DNA of 64,000 nucleotides from Siphonodentalium dalli (lineage: Eukaryota > Mollusca > Scaphopoda > Gadilida > Siphonodentaliidae), in the NCBI GenBank assembly GCA_032622095.1, contig CP136065.1, positions 27,227,141-27,291,140 of the forward strand, written 5' to 3'. Shown here in pieces: positions 57,217 through 64,000 of this stretch (the stretch's first letter is position 1; the number at the start of each line of letters is the position of its first letter). The notes below the pieces were generated by a model, which saw only the letters and a program-made list of their open reading frames with translations, did not search any database and had not been told where the DNA came from. Both the position numbers and the translations under genes were made by a program.

Positions 57217-57703
57217 ACGTTCCACAGTAGCGATGGCATAGTAGGTGCGACAATTAATTATGGTAGAGTTTGGTGACAATTGGTCAACATAATTTATATG
57301 CCATAGGGAGTCGTGTCGCGCGCCGCATATTCGCACAGTGAGTCGACTGACCAATTAACCCATTGAGTTTCACCAAGGTTGATCTCTACTCATTACGTTT
57401 AGCCACATTGTATTCTCTACGATACATAAAATTGCACGACCGATCGTTCAGAATTGTCTTGTGTGTTAGCATTAAAAATATAACATTGCGTGTTGAGTAA
57501 CGATCAACAGCGACAAGCCATTCGGTTTGATAAATCATTGAGATGTCGATCTCGACGCTGATAGAGCTTGGAAAAGACTCATTGTGTGAATGTGCGGCGG
57601 GCGACATGTCTCGCTATGGCACAGGAATATGACGACCAATTGTCACCAAAATTGCACCATAATTAATTGTCACGCCTACTATGCCATCGCTACTGTGATA
57701 CGT
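57217..57703. mobile_element. About 480-bp MITE with 65-bp inverted ends
   Basis: The left end CACAGTAGCGATGGCATAGT...gacaattggtc (57223-57282) pairs with the inverted right end gaccaattgtcacc...CCATCGCTACTGTG (57633-57697). Flanking acgt on both sides is palindromic and may belong to the arms. The central minus frame of 73 residues has no motif. Confidence 0.85.
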
Positions 57704-58461
57704 GTGTCCGCAGCCAATACATACGGACATGAGTAGAAGCGAAGACACGAAGTAGTATTATAGCCTAAAACTCGAAAGCCGATATCTGACCAATCAAACC
57801 TATATATGGTAGAGTGTCATGGTCTGTCCTATCGTTACTCTCTATATTATTATGGATGTGAACTAAACAACAAGAAAACCATAGTCAGAAATGGTAACGC
57901 GCTCAAGATAATATATTATGATTGTAATTATAGAATCTTTTTCATTTCTGTTATTTGTAATTGGCATAGCTTATCACAAACCAAAAATCAACATTATTGA
58001 CATAACGTAAACGCCAATAAACGAAATTGAAATTCTCAACTACACCTTTTACCTGGCTCGGCCTCGGGGGTCGAACTACAGCTCGGCCTCGCACTACAAC
58101 TTCTAATGTGTCCCAATAATTAACATTCTATCAATAGAACCCCAGCGCTATGGCAGCGCCCAGGCGAAACAAGAATGTGTACATTAGTATATACGCGGTG
58201 CGCGTAATAACGTCGACCGCCAAGTCTGAAACATGTACTCTGATAGATCGCATGATCAAAGTTTTATTCCGCCTATATAGAGGAGGCAGTTACAAAGGCC
58301 AGGTCAACGTCTTGCATCTTTGTTTACCTTATATTTAACATAACCACGGTGGTTCAGATGGACGCAGTTGAGGGGGGGATCCAATATTGCAAATGACCCA
58401 GTCGTCGATTAGCAAATGTTTACTAACATATTTGCGAGAAAGAAAAAAAAGAATATTATAG
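57704..58461. other. Gene-free DNA
   Basis: ctcggcctcg-type short repeats near 58045-58095. Otherwise nothing recognised. Confidence 0.4.
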
Positions 58462-58775
58462 GGTATGACGCTTTATTTCAATATACACTTACATCATTAT
58501 TACATAATACATGTACAGATACATTATATTGTATATTCGAGGGGGGGGGTGACAAAATCAGACTAGACTGTCTTCCCCTTAACGTTAAGTAGATACTACA
58601 TGTATGGTGGGCGGTCACATTTTCTTGTACAATGTACGGCTATATATGTATAACATAATGGTTGCATGTACATGATATGCACGGAGAGTGTATTTATAGA
58701 TGAAATACTTAGGGACTACTCGATGGTTTGTCTCTTTCTGGATAGAGGCTATACATTAATGGTCGAGTATAGGAA
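58462..58775 (-). mobile_element. LINE 3' UTR, second copy of the 7.1-9.4 kb family
   Basis: Aligns with 7160-7480 in the same orientation: tttatttcaatatac, tattcgaggggg, agactgtctt, ggcggtca, cttgtacaatg(t/c)acggctat, and ctactcgatggtttgtctct. It stops before the coding region, so it is an extreme 5' truncation. Confidence 0.85.
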
Positions 58776-59534
58776 TGATTACTGTCCGTGATATGTTGTT
58801 TAAAAAAATGTATGTTGTGAACGCTGCTTTCCAGGGGCGGTGGTGCAGGAGGGACGCACAATGGCTCCTCAACTGATGCACGCGCAGATGCATAATTTAT
58901 ATTTTATTGGGCAGTGCCGTTCTGAAGATCATATCTTGAGTACTTCCACAGACCTTGTTGCTGTGTTACGAACTTGATGAAATGAAAAAATACTTATAGC
59001 CTTGTTCACTTTTACATTGTCCCACCCGATTTAGCACCAAATAAGTAAGAATTTCGTAGCCGAATTTCCGGCCGTGCCAATTGCCTATATGTCGAGGGAC
59101 CTCGCGCGCATAACTATGGCTCAGAAATGATTGTTCTTGGGGGAGAGAACTATTGTCTGAACACTATACTGTGTAATGTTCAACCTGAATCGACATATGT
59201 TAAGGCATCTATACTAAGGCATCATTGCTGAGTAGTTATCCCATAGGAAATGTTCAGATAAACATTTCCCTGATTAAATGGGCCTCTTTCTGTACTTTCG
59301 TCTGCTTTTATCATCTTAATATCCCTCCAAGTGAATAATATATCATTCCTATGTATACTTTTATAACTGAATGTGAGAATCCATTCAGTATAGCAAGGGT
59401 TAATTATAGGAAAAACCATCAGGATGCAGTTATATATAGTAGGTTTAATTTCAGGCTCCATATATACAGGTGAGAAACGTGACAACATCGTGTATATCAC
59501 AAGAAATACATACAGAGTTCGTGGTTCTTCGACT
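58776..59534. other. Gene-free DNA
   Basis: No recognised feature. Confidence 0.4.
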
Positions 59535-59538
59535 TTAA

Positions 59539-59958
59539 AGGCCCACTAAATTTTCGAATCACCAGATCACATTATATACAACATATTCCATGTTATATAC
59601 CATTTGAAAGAGGAAGCTCCAACACATTGTATTATTAACTGATCCGGTCAAATAAACTGGGAATATGTTGTTTTTGTCGAGGTACCAAGGTGTTTCCTGC
59701 ATTTAATTTTGATCCGGACTGTACTATAAAGTCTATTATACTCATTGGAAGGGGAATAACTCTATCTCTTAGTTTGAATTTTGATGCATTCTGGGTTGAA
59801 AAGGGGGGAAGTCTTGGAATGAATCTCTATCACTTGGTGGACAGTCCTAGGCCACAGCTGCTTCGTATTCTGGTGGAATATATATATGTTTGGTTCCTCT
59901 TCCAAATGGTATATAATATGGAATAATGTATCTGGGCATTCGAAAATTAAGTGGGCCT
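59539..59958. mobile_element. 420-bp TTAA MITE (AGGCCCAC family), most intact copy
   Basis: TTAA at 59535-59538 and 59959-59962. The ends are AGGCCCACTAAATTTTCGAA and its near-complement, continuing as long imperfect arms (tataccatttg, agaggaa). Decayed relatives lie at 30814-35010 (split) and 37804-38160 (inverted). Confidence 0.9.
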
Positions 59959-60232
59959 TTAACTGGCAAATCGGTAGCCAGACAATTTCCCCACCAAAAA
60001 AAATGTAGCATTCAGCTAATATTACCAAAATATTTACACTCAAACATGCATTTGCGTCGGTTGGTTGAAATCGCGTCGCGCGATATTGCGCACGAGCCCC
60101 AACTTTATTTCATGTTGTATGAATGCAACTTTCCATCAGAATAGCGTTGAAAATGGCCGCCACATGTTCTTTTAATCTACTAGCTGAGTGTAGATAAAAG
60201 GAATCGATGTTGATTTTGTTGTGTTCCATTGA

Positions 60233-60730
60233 AGGCACGGGCGGCGTTCGTTGCAGAAATATTCATATTTGTTCAAATCATCAAGAGAAGGAATATTAAA
60301 ATATATATAGTTTTGTTCATATGCCAATCATAATCAGCGCGTAAATAGTATATTGTCGTCAAGACGTACGATGGTGAACGTAATCAAGAGCCTGCTCGTG
60401 TTACAGCAGTTTTGCTTCTGTTTACATAACACAGCGCAATTCTATTGGTTAATCACACACAAATGATATAAACGCTCTTTATTATTTCCATATCAGGAAG
60501 ACAATAACAAATAATGTTCTTTATGTTTACCATATCCGGATCTAAACAAAAGCCAGTTACATAACAAAGGGGAAACATTTGACAAAAACATACTGTTTAT
60601 GCCATATTTCTGATTGGTATAAGAACAAAGTCTGTCTATATTTTACTATTATTTCTGTTTGTGGCGGTTTTTTTTTTTTACGGAGGTGAATATTTTAACA
60701 GCATATCCACCGCCAACGCCGCCCGTATCT
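60233..60730. mobile_element. 498-bp MITE (AGGCACG family), copy 2
   Basis: Flanked by TTGA on both sides (60229-60232, 60731-60734). The ends are AGGCACGGGCGGCGTT and, inverted, AGATACGGGCGGCGTT. Homologous to 45298-45792. TTGA instead of TTAA on both sides shows use of a near-cognate target. Confidence 0.9.
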
Positions 60731-60849
60731 TTGAGCTTGGATGCAATTGGTCTGACTATCTTTTGTCATACCAACTTGCATCCACATCCATGGTATACTC
60801 CATGGAACGGAAGCAAATCAACATACATTTCTTTAAAAAATCATAACTA

Positions 60850-61055
60850 TACCGACTGTTCCAGTTCACTGAACTACGCGCAATTGTAAATAATTGCAAC
60901 TTAATTTGGGACGAATTATCGCTAATAAACAAACGGCAATGATTCGGCGAACGAGAATGGCTGCAAATAACACATATATAAGAATGATATAGCGTGCTAA
61001 TATAAATATATTTTCTGTTCCCATTCGATCATCGTCGCGGAGTGTTTCAAAAACA
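60850..61055 (+). repeat. Dispersed repeat shared with 23.6 kb and 54.9 kb, copy 3
   Basis: Diverged match: ctgaactacgcgcaattgta, atcgctaataaac, gaatgatatagcgtg, cggagtgtttcaaa. Confidence 0.55.
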
Positions 61056-61077
61056 CTTTGAGGCAGTAAATACAGAT

Positions 61078-61498
61078 GGATTTTTTACCCTGTGCCAATG
61101 CATTCTCTTATATATGCGAGTCGACCATAGGTCGCCTCGCATATATAAGAGAATGCATTGGTCTAACAATTTTTTATAATTTTTTTTAAATAAATGTTCC
61201 TTACATTTTTTAGGACATAAAATAAAAAACATCCATTACCCTGCAGGGAGCCCCACACATATATAGAAGCATATAGAAGAGTGTCGTCTGCTCATGTTTG
61301 TCTGGGGCTCTGTATGGGTGAAATTATAAAATTGTTAAAGAATACAAGAAAAAATTATTAAAATTGTAAAAAATTGTTAGGCCAATGCATTCTCTTATAT
61401 ATGCGAGGCGACCTATGGTCGACTCGCATATATAAGAGAATGCATTGGCACAGGGTAAAAAAAATCCCGACTTACGACTGGATTTGATATGGCGGGTC
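61078..61498. mobile_element. Hairpin MITE, family 3, copy 2 (left end lost)
   Basis: Begins inside the left arm at gattttttaccctgtgcc. Two complete 67-bp hairpins (about 61094-61160, 61380-61447), shared centre (ccctgcagggagccccac, agaagagtgtcgtctgc), and right end ttgatatggcgggtca. Confidence 0.85.
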
Positions 61499-61929
61499 AT
61501 ATATTTTCAATGTACAGTCTCTAATATACATCACCACAAAGACATTATATAATCGGCATCACAAGTTCAAAATACTTGTATTATACTCGGCGAATAAGCG
61601 CTGTGATTCATACATCAAACAGTTTGTTCAATGAAACGTGTGTGATGCATTTGATGTGCGCATGCCACTCGACAATATTGGATTGGAAGAAGTTTGCCCT
61701 AGCTATGCACATATGCACACTGAGGACTCGGACAGGTGTGCCACCCTACCAGGGTAATATGCTCAAGAGTTGCACTGTATAATGCATGCAGGCATCAAGT
61801 CAGTGTCCGTACACAACATGATCACTAGCAGCATTTTTTTTTTTACAAAGCGGTTTGTCCATTAAGTTATAAACATTTCCGCTAAGCGGAAGTAGTACAC
61901 TGATGTAAATATTTTCCATATATTATAGG
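61499..61929. other. Gene-free DNA; possible A-element end
   Basis: No gene. tacactgatgtaaatatttt at about 61893-61912 (with ccatata after) resembles the A element start of the 14-20 kb array. Confidence 0.4.
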
Positions 61930-63430
61930 TCCCGGAGTAGAATAGGCATATCGCCCCACTGATATATAGGGGTAAGATTCCCATAATGTGGCACCCTGTT
62001 ATAGCCGTGGGGTGCATTCCGTGACGTGTGGTGTAGGAGGAATCCGTCCTGGTGGTATTATTCCGGCCGTACCACGTAATGCATTGGCCTGTGGGTACGG
62101 CTTAACTCATGGTCCACTTTGGTCCTTTAGAAATCTCTTCAAGACGGGTGGTTGAGTTGACCCGGCTCAATCAATTGGCTAGTGACGCCTCTCCATGGTG
62201 TTTCAGATATATTGTTCGTCTGATGTTTTTAACGTACTGTTTTCTGAAGTATGGTGTTTCTGTTCACTCCCGACTTTGGTTGGTGTTCGTCCTCATGATT
62301 GTTGAATGTTGATTCCTGTATTGTTCACGCCTGTTCACTGTGGGTAAGTACGGGAGGCTGCTACACGCAGTGACAGAACTGGTAACCGCTTCAGCTTTGT
62401 TTCTTTGGTCCGACGAGAATTCAAAGTGTAGCCCGCTGGGCTAGTTTCGATTTGTTTGCCTTTTATATGGCAACTCAAGCCAAAAAACCACGACATAATC
62501 GTAAGAATGATGACTCACTTAGTTCCAATGATGCTGGGGTATTCCCTCAGTACTTGGTTCTTACCTTCCACCCTTATATTAACCCTTTACCCAACAGAAG
62601 GGCCCTGTGCCAATACATTCTCTTATATATGCGAGTCGACCATAGGTCGCCTCGCATATATAAGAGAATGCATTGGCTTAACACATTTTTTTAGGCCAAT
62701 GCATTCTCTTATATATGCGAGGCGACCTATGGTCGACTCGCATATATAAGAGAATGCATTGGCACAGGGCATAACTGTAACTATCACAATGTGGTCAAGG
62801 AGCCGGTTCCAATGATATCCATATTTGTATGGTTCTATTGAGACAGACCGAAGATATTTTAGGCTGTTGAAGCTTTATTTGGGCGGTTTTGGCCGGTTTG
62901 TTGGGTAAAGGGTTGGGCAAAGATCTTCTGTATTTGTCATTGATAACATACTTCAAAGTTTTGCTGGACAATTGAAATCTGTCAAACCAATCAGGACCGG
63001 GCCAGTGACTTTGCTTTGTTACAGTTAACAGCTATCGCACAAACACCACTCACGGTTGCACCTCGCAAAACATTGAATAGTAGCACAGCAATTTTGGTCA
63101 TGGCCAGGAACATTGTAAAAGTAAAGAAACCATATGTGCACACTGTTCTGTTTCTGTTCATGATCATACGAATTGTACTAAACCAAAAAAAAAATCAAAC
63201 TGTCAAGGTTCACATGCTGCACTGGATCGTTCATGTCCCATTTGGGACTATTACTATTAGTTAATAATTCAACGGTTTAAGACTGAGAAACATCTATCAT
63301 ATTTCGATGCAAAGACAATAGTTGGTGCTCGACCATCAATTCAACAAGTGGCATACTCTGCTGTCATTTCCATAAAATGTCTGATGATGCCAGCACTCAA
63401 ACAGACAACGGCCAGACTGTATCACGGGGC
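61930..63430 (+). pseudogene. LINE 5' UTR and ORF1 (zinc-knuckle, gag-like), copy 2
   Basis: The 5' leader runs from about 61930. ORF1 starts at ATG 62467 (MATQAKKPRHNRKNDD, then GVFPQYLVL, the usual start of Jockey-type ORF1). A TTAA MITE interrupts at 62579. Beyond it, 62930-63420 encodes NFGHGQEHCKSKETICAHC, DHTNC, then CQGSHAALDRSCP and LSYFDAKTIVGARPS. This is the C-rich nucleic-acid-binding region followed by the conserved tail of LINE gag-like proteins. Stops and one lost Cys (KKKSNC) show decay. ORF2 is absent before the window ends. Confidence 0.8.
62579..62915. mobile_element. TTAA MITE with paired hairpins, family 1, copy 3 (inverted)
   Basis: TTAA at 62579-62582, then CCCTTTACCCAACAGAAGG, two hairpins (about 62610-62676, 62694-62761), the reversed subterminal part, and CCGGTTTGTTGGGTAAAGGG. 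The right TTAA has decayed to TTGG. Orientation is opposite to copies 1 and 2. Confidence 0.88.
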
Positions 63431-63478
63431 GATATATCATTCGAATTATGATTGTGACGAGTGTGTAATTTATGTATA

Positions 63479-63938
63479 TGTAACCCGCCATATCAAACCC
63501 AGTCGTAAGTCGGGATTTTTTTTACCCTGTGCCAATGCATTCTCTTATATATGCGAGTCGACCATAGGTCGCCTCGCATATATAAGAGAATGCATTGGCC
63601 AAACAATTTTTTACAATTTTAATAAATTTTTTCTTGTATTCTTTAACAATTTTATAATTTCACCCATACAGAGCCCCAGACAAACATGAACAGACGACAC
63701 TCTTCTATATGTTTCTATATATGTGTGAGGCTCCCTGTAGGGTAATGGCTGTTTTTTATTTTATGTCCTAAAAATTGTAAGAAACATTTATTTTAAAAAA
63801 ATGAAAAAAAATTGTTAGGCCAATGCATTCTCTTATATATGCGAGGCGACCTATGGTCGACTCGCATATATAAGAGAATGCATTGGCACAGGGTAAAAAA
63901 ATCCCGACTTACGACCGGATTTGATATGGCGGGTCACA
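63479..63938. mobile_element. Hairpin MITE, family 3, copy 3
   Basis: Ends GTAACCCGCCATATCAAA and GATATGGCGGGTCAC. Both 67-bp hairpins are complete (about 63533-63599, 63820-63887). The unique centre is inverted relative to the 28238 and 61078 copies. The flanks ATAT and AAAT are similar but not identical. Confidence 0.88.
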
Positions 63939-64000
63939 AATTTTAAACCTTGGAATGGGACGACTGAACTCGTTTCTGGTCCGACTGTACTTCGTCTTCT

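Overview
This window looks like nuclear DNA of an invertebrate animal, most likely a mollusc or another lophotrochozoan. The evidence is short exons with GT-AG introns, standard-code reading frames, an AT-rich background packed with MITEs, LINEs of the animal PHD-finger and zinc-knuckle types, a DIRS-like tyrosine-recombinase retroelement, and repeats ending in GGAC-rich runs. The species assignment is inference. I recognised no bacterial operons, rRNA, tRNA or CRISPR.

Only one convincing cellular gene is present: a classical short-chain dehydrogenase/reductase (SDR) on the minus strand, 37582 down to 26989. Five exons join in frame to about 247 residues and carry [15 protein letters not shown] and YSGTK. 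Only a short first exon with the start codon is unplaced. Its introns are full of repeats: a roughly 129-copy 26-bp array with CACGTG in nearly every unit, several MITEs and foldbacks, a duplicated piece of exon 3, and a 33-bp array that repeats the splice donor of exon 2.

Region by region: 0.1-1.2 kb is a decayed LINE reverse transcriptase. 2.1-4.8 kb may be a DNA transposon relic. 5.2-10.9 kb is a GC-rich repeat island invaded by a 5'-truncated LINE with an open reverse transcriptase frame. 14.0-19.9 kb is a near-identical 1,353-bp macrosatellite of the form A(BA)4, where A is a 451-bp element with perfect 18-bp terminal inverted repeats. 22.9-26.1 kb is a 3.16-kb element with 541-bp terminal inverted repeats. 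27-37.6 kb is the SDR gene. 39.8-42.5 kb holds LINE fragments. 43.8-46.5 kb is a LINE 5' part (PHD finger, 2A-like motif, endonuclease) broken by a hAT-type MITE, a 49-bp tandem array and a TTAA MITE. 46.5-53.1 kb is a decayed DIRS-like element whose RNase H coding region has expanded into about 86 copies of a 53-bp unit. 54-64 kb is a mosaic of two LINE ORF1 copies and many MITEs.

Two themes link the window. First, tandem arrays have repeatedly arisen inside transposon coding sequence or at an exon edge: 45 bp x3, 49 bp x9, 28 bp x7, 53 bp x86 and 33 bp x8. Second, several unrelated-looking MITE families share one 67-bp hairpin module, usually present as two mirror-image copies per element, and most insert at TTAA.
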